A stretch of DNA of 64,000 bases from Argentina anserina. Taxonomy: Eukaryota > Streptophyta > Magnoliopsida > Rosales > Rosaceae. Under the pieces are notes generated by a model. The model did not search any database and had not been told where the DNA came from. It was given only the letters and a program-made list of their open reading frames with translations. Numbering within the stretch: the stretch's first letter is position 1; the number at the start of each line of letters is the position of its first letter. The stretch is from contig NC_065878.1 of NCBI RefSeq assembly GCF_933775445.1, positions 23,262,395 through 23,326,394 on the forward strand, in the 5' to 3' direction. Both the position numbers and the translations under genes were made by a program. Positions 25,301 to 38,800 of the stretch are shown piece by piece.

Positions 25301-28300
25301 ATCTCTGAACCTAAATCAAAAGTAGATGTACATCAACTCCGGTGCAAGCTGAAGGATATATATTTCCCATATATTCAGGTTTAAAGTTCTGTATATCCTA
25401 TGTTTATTTTATTGTATAGTGAATTGACATGTGGCCTTTTCCTGCCTTGTTTTATTTCCTATGTTTTTGTTCAAAGGCTTCCTTATTTTTGTGTATGAAT
25501 GGCATTGAAGTTGTTCACCAAAGAAACAAAAAACCTATTGGTTTCAATATTTTACTAGAACTTCTGATCAAATGTTTATGAGTTCTGCTGGATATTTGTT
25601 GTTTATTTGTTATTATTTGCTGAGTTCTACTAGAGTATCTCATGCTAAATGTCATGCATCACTTGATTTATCTGCAGTATGATGAAGATGCAAAATCAGG
25701 GAAAACTCAGATGCCAGTCAAGTTTGAGGTATATAATGTACTTTTTCCAATTGATGCATACTTCTGCTAGTGTCTTTGATTTTGATTTATACTGCAAGCA
25801 GCACCCCCTCCCCCATGCAAATCTAATTGGAGTTTTTGTGCAAAGGATTATTCTGCTTCCACATTCCCCATGTCTTGATTAATGATTCATGCTCAAAAGT
25901 GTTTATTAACATTATTCTCTCTGGTCATTTTTATATCAGTGGCTTTATATGCAAATGATGTAAATGATTGTATATGAAGATATAATTAAGTTCATTTCAG
26001 TAACGTCTTTATAATTTAACAAGAAGCTTTCCTTTTGATATCTCAGGTCAATGGTGTTAATTTGACTGAGATTGCCGGTGGTGAGATAGCAACGACCAAC
26101 GTGCATTCCTGCAATGGTCCTGAATTTGTTTTACAGCTTCAGTTCTCTTGTAAGCAAGATAATATGAGAAAACACAGATCTCCTAGTGAGTGCCCACTTT
26201 TCTTCTACAATACTTTATATATCTATATAATAAAAAGTTTATGCAATTATGTAAATTGTACTTAATTTTTATTATCTGTTACATTGCTTAACTTAAACTG
26301 TTGATAAAATGCATTCTATTTGAATGTAGATTTAAAGACTTATCGCAAAGCTAATGCTCGCCTGAAGTGCGTCTATTTTCCAATTGAAAAGGTATGGAGA
26401 TGGAATTTATCTATGCTGCAACAAAAATAAGATGGCCTCTGTTGTATCATACTAAAGCCCATCTTCTGGATACATATGTGTGTGAAACCAATCAATACCT
26501 GATCTATTCTCAAGCTACTTTGGTAATAGGATAAAAATTATTAATCGTATGATCAGAATTAGCGACCTATAAACATGTTGTTTTTGAACTGACACACTCC
26601 TTTATATCTTCATTCTTAGGTTTCACACCCTAAGCCCTACGTCGTTGCATATGCATCTTTATTGCTAACTATACTGAAAAACCAGATATTTACTACAACC
26701 AAAACTTATGAACGCGTGCATGGGTGTCACAGGGAAAGGAGAACATTGACAAAATTGTGGAGAAATTAGGGACCAGAGAAAACTTTGAGACCTTTAGTCG
26801 TGTCTCTATTCGGAGGCTTGGCCGCCTGCTTCCCGATGCTCGTTGGGTAAAATCAGATTTCAGCGAGTTATATTCTTGTTGAGTATTCTATTGAGATACA
26901 GTAGAACTTTGTAAATATAATAATCAGAAAAATAATGGCAACTTTCAGTGATAGATGAAGTATCATGTGCTTTTATTATCTTTGTTATTCGTGCATGCTG
27001 CCAATAGTAGATTTAGGGTTCTCACTTAGAAGCCATTCCTTGTACATTTAGATTAAATCAGTGTGACATTCATGAACTAGTTATTCTGATGGAAATAGTA
27101 ACTTCAAAGTATTTAGATGAAAAATGTTGACAAATTCACATCCATAGCAGACTACTCTTCAGACTGTTGAATTCTTTTGAGCACATACTTTGCAGTAATG
27201 GACTAATGGTCCATAATTCAGGGAACTGCTGATTGTTTTATAATTTATCTTTTTGGTATACCACAGGGCTTGCTTCCTTTCATGGATATGAAGCAAAAAA
27301 GAGGAACCTTGGCACAATTGCTGAAAAGATGTTGCATGAGAGTTAAATGCTTCATAGGTAGGGCATTCATGTTTTATGTTTATAAGAGCTTGCCAATGTT
27401 TTCTTCTCAAGTATATGTTTAGCATTTTCCATTATCTCTACATGCATAAATGGACAATATTATGGTTGCAGAGACTGATGCTGGCTTCAATCCAACAAGA
27501 TCGAAGGTACGAAATGCTATCAATTTGAGACGTGTAAAATGCAATTTTGGGCCTGTATCCTTGTCATAAAATTTTGTGAAATATCCGCCTTTACCAAGTT
27601 GAGTCTTTTTGATATCTAGTCTTCTCCCAGTCTCTTTGCTACTCTTCCTTAGTCCTGGTAACTAAGCAGCTATGAGATAGCTTCTCTATTAGCTGATTCC
27701 GTTGATAAGAATTTTATTACTGATAAGCGATTGATTATGAGGCTAAGTAATCATCTCTTTCTCGCTGGCTGGGTGATTCAATCATTTCCTTCCACCAGTA
27801 ATTATGTGCTTTTTTGTGCTTTCTGCCATCTGTGTGGTGATTTGTGATCACTATGGGTGATAGGTTGACCTCCCGTTAATATAAGCTTCCACAGAAGACA
27901 TCCTAATATATCTAAGCTCCGGGAGTGTAGAGATGAACACTATGTTTATCTGTCTCGGTTGTATTTTTCAGTATATATATTGAAATTCTGATCTACTATT
28001 TTGTTACCACAGACTGATTTAGCTCAACATTGTCCTTTCACAACTGCATTGAGAAATTTTGGCGATAAGCCTCTTGAGAATGAGAATGGTAATAATCATT
28101 ATTTGTTTCTGTTTTTATTTCTTCAATTAATTTGGAACATCATCATCTCTCTGTGTTTATAGTGGTCTCCTGTCTGAATTCATTTTTATTTCTCTAGACA
28201 TCAAAGTTCAAATATATAAAGATGGAAACCTTCTAAATCCTTTGCAATTAAAGAAGGAATATGAGGACTGGTTAATTCAGATGCATAGATACGATGACGA

Positions 28301-31300
28301 TGAAGCTGACTGTGGTGAAGACCAACCTGTCTTTGTTGTAAGTCCTGCAAACAAAAAGGCACTTCGTATATCATCTGAAGGTAGGTCTAGAAGTAAAAGA
28401 AATTTATATCCTTTTGTTATAGACCTTAAAATCTAATATTCTCCCACTGTTGTTAATACTTTTTTGTCTTTTTGAATTGTAGTCGCAAGGGTGCATAAAT
28501 CCATAATGAGGAATGGAAGGACCTGGAGTTGTGGTCAAAGAATTAAAATACTCAAGGGAGCATGTGCTGGGGTTCATAACAACAATGTCTACGCCACGAT
28601 TGAGTATTTTTTGCTTGAAGGTCTCCAAGATGAGTCTGGTGGTAAGTAATATTCATCCTAACATTGGAAGGCATGAAAGTTGAGTCTTATTTTATTCTTA
28701 CGTGATTTTTGTACAAAAATGCGAATCAGACATTCCATAATTGTTTTGACATGGATTTCTTAAAAGTGGATTTATATCAATTTCAAGTGTTGACGATTTT
28801 CTTGCCATTTATGTATTGTTTTTCCTAAACAGGTGAGGCTCGCATTTTATGCAGGTGCGGTGTCTTTGCATATCCTACTTAATTTCTCTTTTCTTTTTTA
28901 ACTTTGGGTTGACTGGTGTGCATCTATTGTACAATTATTTTGAAAGGCCTTCAAGTCTTCCAGATGAAAAGGGTTGCCTCCTTTCAGTCAATAATGGGGA
29001 GACTAATTTGGATATGGGTGGATCCTTGTCTATACCACTAAGTGTGATTGACGCCGGAAAGGTTTGCTTTTTCACATCTTCATCTATTTCACTTATGGAA
29101 ATGAAAATTTTGTAATTTGGAGGGAGTTTTCTGTTGAGCTAATACCGAGCCATCGACCGCAGTGCATAGCTGTTGATAAAACAGAGTGGGATATCCATAT
29201 TGAGAAACGACGCCAGAAATCTCCTTCTACAATTGAACTTCTTGGTGCTGAACAATGCCAAGAGTTGGAGGTTAATGGGGTTAGTATAGTTGTGTGTATT
29301 TTCTTTGTTTATACTTTAGTTAATGTGAATCCTTAAAGGCCAAAGGCAATGTACATAAGTAGTAATTAAGTGAAATGACTGGGTTGAATATAAACTTCAA
29401 ATATAGTGTAAGATAGGGCTGAGTGAAAGCTGAAAGTTTGATCAATTTAGTTGACCAAATTCTATATCAATTCCTGAGATCAGAATGAGGATATACTTGT
29501 TTATAAATGCTGATATAGAAACACTCGAATTTTCATTTACTTTTGTTATCACATCCTTGATTAATATGCAAGTAATTTTATTATTTACTTTCAGGCATTA
29601 GTGGATGCTCGAGCTGGAAAAAGTCCTCCAGAAGAAGTAGTGGCTATTGTTCGACCTGGAAATTATGTCAGTTCCAGTTCTTCAAAAAGCCTGGATCAGA
29701 AGTACATAGTCAAGAGTAATTTAGAAATGACTATGAAAGTCAACTTTAAAGGCGATGCCGATGAACGTCCGAATGTTAGTCATATATACTCAGAGCGGGT
29801 AGGACCTAAGTCACTTAAGGGAATTCAAGGGTTATATGTTTTTTCCGTCAAACACAAGCTGAATGGTTTCTATCGAAGTGCTGGTGTCTATACGTTCTCA
29901 TTTCATCTTGTGAGTAATATTTAAGAATTTCAATTTCTATATGTTCTTCATATAGTTGTAATTTATTTCTGATCACTTAATCTTTTTATTATTTACAAGA
30001 ATGAGTCAGACTGTAAGAGTTCTGAGAGAAGTGTACAAATCAAGCCATCTTCCAAGGTTGGAAAGTGGGTCCTTCTAAACGATGATCAGCTTACACTGCA
30101 TAGAGTGAGGTAAGGTTCTTTCCCCATGGTATTTGGGTAGACTTTAAATAACTTATAACAGTTATATATCCTAGTTGGTATTTTCTGTATTGACCTTTGA
30201 GCATGCATTATTATATTGTAGTACTATGATATTTCCTTTAGTAGTTTGTCTCTCTGTCTTTGACAGAGTTTTACTTGTGATTTGTTGCTTCAATTATGTT
30301 GTCAGAGTTGGTTCAGTATTTCCACCTCTCTCGATAGCATGTCTTGATGAATTTGGCAATCGAATTCGGTTTGCTACTGTGAAAGTCGCTGTGAAAGTTC
30401 AGACAAATGAGGGATTGCTGCTTTTCCATGTAGAAAAATTCACACCAGAATTTTCAGAACATACTTTGACTGTGAAGGTATCTTGTGATGTAGATTGGCA
30501 TTCATTTATAAAATTGTATGTATGTGTCTTAATTCACTCACCTTTTTCTTTCATTCTTTCCAATTTACAGGATATGCTGATGGAGAGCAGTGAATTAGAC
30601 AAACTTCGACCTACATATGGAGCGACTTTAGTTGTATGTAGAAGTGATGATAAATTTTCAGTTTCGGTTCCATGTGAAGGTATTTACTGTAGACATAATT
30701 ATATGTGCAGAAAAAATGAGCATCACAATTTATTTTTCTCTCATTGGTGGTGCCTATTTTTTGGGGGGCGGCTACTGTATGCTTTGGGCCTTTGTAATTT
30801 TTGTTTTTCATAAAATAATTTCAGTTAATCCTGGACCTCTATGGAATGTCATGGCCAGTCCTATTTTTGAAAATCAAGTGCTTCCAGGTTACACTATTCA
30901 GGAGTTTATCCTAGAGGTAGAGAAATTGTTGTGGTTTTCATAGCTTAATCAAGGCCAATTATTTGAGAATTCATGCTAAATAATATTTTTTAAAGAAAAA
31001 ACAGTAATACCTTCTTTTATCACGATTGGTTGTGGTCGCTAACATATAATCATGTACTTATCTACCAGATGTTTGATCAATATGGCAATCATGTAATAGA
31101 AGGCACTCAAGTTCAATTGAATGTGGAGGGGTTATCTATTCAAGATCGACTAGGTACAGCACGCACGGTAAGATTCTTTCTTCACTGCTGGTTGTTTTTT
31201 TCTTTTACCTTGGTACTCTATGTTCTGTATTGATTTCACTCCCCACAATCAATGATAGTGATGCCACCTAATTGCTTGGCTTTTGTTTTGGCACTTCTAG

Positions 31301-34300
31301 TGTCATGCTTTCTTTTTGTTATAAAGTTGGAACTAAGGAAAACCTTTTAATTCTTTCATACCTCTTTCAATGTAGGTTGACCGTCATGGATGCATTGACC
31401 TTGGTGGCCTGTTGAAAGTAACTGCAGGTTATGAGAAAAGTGGTATGTACTTTTACTAGACAACATACGGAAAAACAATGTCAGCAGTAGAAATATTGTT
31501 TTATGGGATTGTGATTGGATTGGATTGCATATACGTGTAACAATGTCTTCCCTCTCTTCCCTTGGTTGCAGTTTCAATCTCTATTTATTCGGGCAATAAT
31601 GTTTTACTTAATCTTCAGTCTCAAACTGAGAAAAGGATGTTGAGAATTGCAACAAAGGTTGGTGGTGCCTTTATCTATCTGCTTCAGGTTTTTTAAAGTT
31701 TGCAAGGTCTATGTATTTTTCTCTTTTTAAAGTATTGGACATGATGTTAGGTTCCTGATGCGTGTGTGGCCGGTACTCAATTGGAAAACTTGGTTTTCGA
31801 AGTTGTCAATTCTGATGGTGTTGTCGATGCTACTATTCATCATGAAGAGAAAAGTGGCCAGTTACATATGCTTACAATAAAGGATGACTCATCATTTATG
31901 GAGGAATCCCTTCGTTTCACATTCAATCATGGTCGGTGCACTGTACCAACTATTTTTGTTCCTGAAGTCGAAGAGAGCTTTAACTTTGTAGCTGCTCATT
32001 CATGTTATCCAGAACTGCATCTGAATATAAAGGTTGGGCCAGCTGTACATAGGCTTATCATTGTTTATCACAATTGAAATTTACAGTGGTAAATACGTAT
32101 CTTTGAATTCAGGTTCCTGTAGTGCAAGCTCTAAAGGAGAAATATGATCATCTGCTCACTGAAGAAGAGAAGCACGATGGGTCTCCAACTCCGTGGGAGG
32201 TTTCTCCGCTCCAAGAATTTCTGCAGCCAGTTGGAAACTTGATGGTATATTTTATTGTGAATAGCCAGAACATACAGAAAAATGTTCTTTTTAAGTTAAA
32301 TGAGGTAACTGCAGTTAATTCTTTTCACTGATCACCTTAAAAAATGATTTTTATTTGTAATCAGGTTCCAAAAGTGGATCAACAAGAGTTTCAATCCCCG
32401 TGTAACCGGCCGTGTTCATATGGAAACACATCGCTTCTTCCAGATTCTTCTGGCCTTCAGCAATTAGTAAACCTCAAGGTATCAATTGTCAATATTGAAA
32501 GACTTTGCGAACAAAAGCAGTTATACATTGCTTATAGATAAAGTGAAGTTTCATGTCATGCATGGATGGACCAGCGCAGTTCATGCAGAATATGAACAGA
32601 TCCCTGTCTATTTTAAAGTTTGGTTCAGCATAAATTTGACCTTACAAGCCCTTTTTGATGTACCTGGTTTTCTGTTATGATACTCCAACTTGTGACTATC
32701 CTTATTGCATTAATCAAGCATCCAAACAAGTTGTAAAATCATAACTTGGACCAATCTATATCCTTGACGCTGCTGCATCTCCCTGCAGGAACAACTGGTA
32801 TATAGTAAGAATACTATGGACAAACATGGAACACGCATTGGAGATATGGAAAAAAAATTGGAGACTCTAAAGGAAATGAAAGAAAAAGCTACGCAAGAGC
32901 TCTATAAATTGCAAGGTTTAGTTGTTAGATTTTACTCATGTTTACTTTTCTGGTTTAGGCATAGGAGTAATGATACTTGTCATGGTTGACGGAGATTTGT
33001 CTCCACAAAATACAAGCAAACATTTATTATACCTTTGCATCCTCTTTGCTTTTGTCAACTTTTTGGAATCTATTCTTTTGGGTTTTGATTGTTTAAATAT
33101 TACTTCCAATGTAACTGAGTTCTAATATTACCTCAGTTAAGATTTTATATATTTGTTTAGATCGTTGCTTTACAATTAATCAACTCAGCAAGTATTTTAC
33201 TAAAATGCTTATGTCCTTTGGTACTTCCTACCCAGGGTGTATTGGATCATACAAAAAGCATTTGATAAACCACATAGAAAGCATGCCACACACTGCAGCT
33301 GCTATCATCTGTGCTCTGTCTAGAGAAGTTTCATTTGAAGAGTCGAGCAATCATTTCATGGGAGATGTGATTGGATTGGTTGCTCTACTTGGTACTGTTT
33401 GCACTAGTAATCTTAGCAGGTTGGTGACCCATTTGATTGTTTTTTCACTTTCCATCCATCAAATTAAACGATGATGTATGTCTCTCATTTTGCCTGTATG
33501 CAGGATATTGGCTGAATACTTAGGTAAAGATCAGATGCTTGCCATTGTCTGTAAATCCTTTGAAGCTGCTGGTGCTCTTGAGAAGTTTGTACAGAGTGAC
33601 CACAAGGAAGTTGATTCTATGTATCCATTCTGTAATCCGGCTCTACTTCAGAAGAACCCTACACATGGTCGATCTTTTGTTATATGTCTGGAAGACATAA
33701 GGTAACACAATACGCTTTGTAATTGCAATTTATCTATGGGGCAAAGGGAATGTTGTATCATAAAAAGGGAATTTGGATTTGTGTTGTGCAGGCCTTACAC
33801 TGGTGAACTTGACCTTAGTGACCCTCAAAGGAAACTAGCATTGCCAGATCCAGTCTTGCCAAGTGGAATGGTTCCGGATGGTTTCTTAGGATATGCAGTC
33901 AATATGGTTGACCTGGATTGCCATCATTTACAGATGCTGACATCTGCAGGCCATGGTCTCAGGGAAACTGTATTATACTGTCTTTTCGGTCAGCTGCAAG
34001 TGTACAAAACCAGGGAAGATATGGTGGCTGCTCGTGCTTCTATTAAACATGGTGCAGTTTCTCTGGATGGAGGAATTATGAAACAGAATGGATTAACTTC
34101 TTTTGGAGTCGGGTATCTCTCTCTCATTTTCTTTCTCTTTCTTCTGGATTTTGTTGGTAGTGTCTTTAGGCTTTAGCAGCTGTCGTTTTTTTTTTCAGTT
34201 TACATTAAACTTTTCATGACAAATACTCACTTAATTTTGATGCCAGCAAAACCATGAGCAAGTTTTTAAGTTGTCCATCATGATAAAATTGTATTATAAC

Positions 34301-34635
34301 ATTTCAAGAATGTTTTTGTGACCTAGTTTGCTGATTTCTCCTTTAGGGACATTGAAATATGTTTTCCAGTAGCAGAAAGTCGGGAGCTTTCCACATCAAT
34401 AAATGCTGTTGAAGTGGAGATGCAGATTGAGGAGAAGAAGTCAACTTTGACAGATATCAATAGGTGTATCCAAACAGTGCACAAATTCCATCGGAAAGCA
34501 AAAAAGAAATTTGAGAAGGCAAAGAAGTTGGGACATAAGCTTTTGGAGGACATCCGGTCAAGCCAAGAGCAGTCTCCCAGTCCAAAGAAAGAAGGGAGAC
34601 AGCTCGTAAACACTAGCAGCTCTCAAAGTTCATAA
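22309..34635 (+). CDS. GMI1: GMI1: SMCHD1-like protein with GHKL ATPase and SMC hinge
   Basis: Plant GMI1 proteins act in somatic homologous recombination and DNA damage response. 38 exons, 4809 nt, 1602 aa: 22309-22590, 22840-22872, 23020-23106, 23231-23283, 23880-23963, 24484-24556, 24682-24737, 24822-24912, 25048-25116, 25295-25378, 25678-25728, 26047-26185, 26330-26391, 26733-26846, 27267-27357, 27472-27506, 28013-28088, 28198-28380, 28483-28641, 28833-28854, 28947-29061, 29127-29279, 29595-29909, 30000-30109, 30306-30477, 30571-30679, 30825-30916, 31069-31167, 31376-31442, 31572-31657, 31751-32032, 32113-32244, 32365-32478, 32789-32915, 33236-33419, 33504-33701, 33792-34112, 34347-34635. 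The GHKL ATPase has the N-box ADLIDNSLQA (about 131-140), DTGPGMD (about 164-170) and a Gly loop GMFGYGG (about 207-213). A long beta-rich middle follows, then the hinge (about 1273-1507, with GFLGYAVNM and GHGLRETV) and a Lys-rich coiled-coil tail. ATG 22309 follows an in-frame stop at 22273. No break seen. Confidence 0.9.
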
Positions 34636-35831
34636 GCATTATACTGGTGGATGTTCAGCTAGGCATAGATTTCTGAGTCCTCCCTTCACTTGGTTTCAGT
34701 AACTAGCAAGTTTCGACTAGTATCAGTATATAACTGGTAATTTTAGGTGGGTTACAGAAATATTACTTGGTATACTAACGCTTAGCCTTGATGGACAGTG
34801 ATGTAACTTCTATCAGAATGCACCCTTTTGTTTAAGAAATGAAGTGATATAGCTTAGGCTTCTCCTCATGCTTTATTCTGTGAAATGTTGAGAATGCAAT
34901 GCAGACCTTAATAGTTCTGTTATCTGGTCTATCTGGTACCCCAGTTTCATTCATTATGTCTAGCACTAACGAAGGTGATCAAAATTGTAGCCTAGTCTGA
35001 ATTTTTAACCCAATTCTCTTATTGACTGCATGAAAATCAGGAGACTAGATAAATAACAGACAATTATTCAGCCACGTTTCATGATTTTTTTTTCTCATAA
35101 ACGGATTTGAAAACTAATTAAATAACAACCAATTTGTTTGTAATGTCTACGAGTGGTATAGTGATTGTACTTTGAACCACAAGCTGTCACGTATAGTTTG
35201 AGCGTTCAATCTATGCGAGTCTCGTAACTTTTTTGGAGTAAAATATAAATATAAATGTTATAAAGCCATGAGTGTGAAAATATAAAAATATTTTCAAGAT
35301 GAAGTAATGTGACGGCTTATGAACACGAGAAATTTTTCAGAATTACCGTAGCACCACGTAATAATGTCCAGTAATCTACTATTCCAATTATAATTTGATA
35401 GGTAATATTTAATTAAAAAATTATATTTAAACTATTTTCTCAAAAACTATTTTCAGTTTATTTCTAAAATCCTAAACCTTAAAACCCTACACTCTAAATT
35501 CTAAACCCTAAATTCTAAATGCCATATAGAAAATAAGGAAATAAAACATTTCAAGTAATGTGACAGCTTATGAACCCATGCAATATAATGAAGTCCTCTC
35601 ACGACCCTTGGATCATCCGTTTCAACTCATCACGGTAAAAACCCAATGAATCCAACGGTCCTCGTCTCATCTCCTCCTTCCCGAAAACTCAGGAAAAGGT
35701 AAAAAAAAAAGTCCTAGAAATTTAACCTGCCCCCACCCTATAAATATTTCGAGCTGAAAATTTCAGTTGAAAAAAACCAGAGAGCGAGTGAGAGGGACAG
35801 AGGTGACTCAGTGAGTCAACTCGGAAGAAAG
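34636..35831. other. GMI1 3' flank and DMS3 promoter
   Basis: Starts with the GMI1 3' UTR (to about 34870). A segment at 35460-35525 is a degenerate run of CTAAACCCTAAA/TTCTAAA, telomere-like. The core promoter and leader of DMS3 lie at about 35620-35831, with a TATA-like CTATAAATATTTC near 35739. No further gene seen. Confidence 0.5.
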
Positions 35832-38800
35832 ATGTTTCAATCCAACCACAACAACAACAACCAGGTGAGACTCGTCGCTCTCTGAATTTCATTTTCTAAA
35901 TTCCGCGGTTTAGTTTTTCTGTTCTTGAAGAATTGTGTTTTTGAGTTTTAGCCAAGAATTACAGATCCTAAATTTGAAATGCATGTTGTTAATCTCGTCG
36001 CCGTTGCTTTTTACTGCGTTGAAATTCGAGTAATATGAACTTTAATTGTGTAAATTGGTTCTGGTTGTCTGTAATTTTTGGATTCTAATTGGTTTTAAAT
36101 TAATGTGTGTTACTGGGTTTAGTGAAATTCACACTCTTTTTGAGCTCTGGGATTTCACTTTTCGAGTCGGGTTTAGTTTCGAAAGAAATGGTAGAGAATT
36201 AAGTATGATTGAAAGATTCATGCAAGAAATTGATTTACTTTACCATTGATTAAGGAAAAAGAAGGGTTGGTTTGGAATTGGACTAGGGTTTTGGGGGTAC
36301 TGGAATTCGGGGTTGATGCGTTACGAATGTCTGCATTAATAGTTTGGCGCGTCGAGGTGTTGCTGTACTGGTGTATTCAACTTTGTGCTTGGTTGAATGT
36401 GGATCTTTTTCGGTAGGACACTGCCAATGTGATAAAATGGAGGGAGTAACCTACTTGATAGTTGATTGATTTTGTGTCGAGTGGCGATTGTTTGGAGCTT
36501 TTTTTTTTTTCAGTGTAGTTTGAAGCCACATGTTGCCTGCGAGCAAAGTGTTTTGAATTTTTTTTTGTTCTTGTTAAAAGACATAGATGGTAAACTATTT
36601 AAGAAGACTAGAAGAATTATGTGTGTACGGTCATCTTGATTTTTGTTTATGCCATTTGGTTTTCCTTTTGCAGCTTCCAGCTAAGTCATTACCTATTCAA
36701 GATGCATCAGCACTCATGCAAGTGGATAAAAAAGAAGCCAGCGTAGTCGTGATGGAGGAAAAGCAAAACAGAGGATTTATGCAAGCAGAGTCCATCATCA
36801 TCTACACTAAGGTTGTACAAGAAACAATTACAGAGGAGTTTTTATATTTTGTTATCATGCATGATAATAACTGGAACATTTAGCATGCATTTCTTATCGT
36901 GTTAATGAATCGGGAAAATATAAGAAGTAAGAACATACTTTACTATTTAGTGATGATATGGTCTTTTCTGGTCTAAAAGACTAACTATTTGATCAACCAA
37001 TATATACAGAGGATGATATGGTCTTTCTCGTCTAAAAGACTAACTATTTGATCAACCAATATATACAGAGACTTCAAGATGATTTGCATGTGATGGGGTT
37101 GAAAATAAAACATCATGAGGAGAACATGAAACTACTGAAGTCTCAGAAAAACAAATTAGAAGAATCTATTCTTGATCTGCAAGGTACTAATCTTGTTCTG
37201 CTCTTCTCATATAGGATGTAACCGCACATGTCTAGGTTTGTAAGGCCATGCATGAGCCTCAATTCGAACAGGTTGTATTGCTGCATGTTCTCAGTAATAT
37301 AGTATTAGAATTTTTTTTTTAGAATTCTATACCTGAATATCATGAATCCTTTTAATCACAAATATGAAGTACACTAAGATCAAGAGATTAGTATCCTTGA
37401 CTGTTTGCAAGTATGTATTCCTTTCTTCTATGTTTGGTTTCCAATATTTTTTCACTAACTAGTTACATGTTCAGTTATGTTAGGGAAGTTCCATTCCTCG
37501 ACCACACCTACTGCTGCAAATGGTAATCACAGTCTGGAGGAAACAACTGAAAAGATTCTGCAGTGCAAGAAGTCAGCTGCAGGCATCTTATGGCAGCTGA
37601 AAGCTCATCATGAAAATCAGGCTGTGGATCTTCCCCTGATCAAGGATGTTGTGGGTATTGTTGCTATGCTGGGCAAAGTAGATGATGATAATCTTAGCAG
37701 GTGAGAAAGCAAATATGAGCAATATGTTGCATGAGAATGATTGTGTTTACTGTTTTTTTTTTTTGTGTGTGAGGCGTCCGCTAAGTAGCCATGAAATTCT
37801 TATTGGAGTGTTTGTAACTTTGAGTAAAAGATATAAAATTTTCACTTGCACATTAATTGAGGGGAGGTGGGTAATTTACTCCACTAGGTACACCTAGAGA
37901 TATACCTGTTCTTATCCAACCCCAACTCCAGCTTCCACATACTCCACCACCCAATCCTGTAACAAGCCTCAAATTGATTTTTATTTGGGTTTTTTGGCAC
38001 GCAGGCTTTTATCAGAGTTCTTGGGACTGGAAACTATGCTGGCAGTTGTCTGCAAGACATATCATGGTGTCAAAGCTCTTGAATTATATGACAATGAAGG
38101 TCGCATAAACCTAAATTCTGGTGTTCATGGGCTTGGTACTTCTATTGGGAGGAAACTGGAAGGTCGGTTTCTGGTCATATGCCTTGAAAATTTAAGGTAT
38201 ATGTCTCCTGTATGCTGTCATTTCTCACTTTGTCAGGCAATTGATTAATGCACTCAATAGACTTTTATTCTTTTTCTGCAGACCATATGCTGGTGAGTTT
38301 GTGCATAATGACGCCCAAAGGAGGCTTGATATTCTAAAGCCAAGGTTTCCTAATGGGGAGTTGCCACCTGGTTTTCTTGGCTATGCTGTAAATATGATCA
38401 ATGTGGATAGCACAAATTTATTTTGTCTCACAGCCAGTGGACATGGTCTACGAGAGACTCTTTATTATAGCCTCTTTTCTCGCTTGCAAGTGTACAAAAC
38501 AAGAGCAGATATAGTATGTGCTCTTCCTTGTATAACTGATGGAGCCATTTCTTTAGATGGTGGGATGATACGGACGACTGGTGTGTTTTCCCTTGGCAAC
38601 AGGTAAGGAGTTTGGCTGACAAATTGAGGAGGAAACTTTTTTAAATAGCTATGATTTGCAGTTTTATTCGACCCATTTTTGTTGCTTCATCTTAGTTTTT
38701 GAAACTATCTGATGTTAGGGAAGATGTAGATGTGAAGTTTCCTAAGTCCTCTGTCACATCAGGCTTGCCTGATAGCTATCTAGAATCACAAAGACAAATC

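Noticed and set aside
35460..35525. telomere-like CTAAACCCTAAA run
   Set aside because: Too short and degenerate to be an interstitial telomere; such runs are common in plant spacers and promoters.
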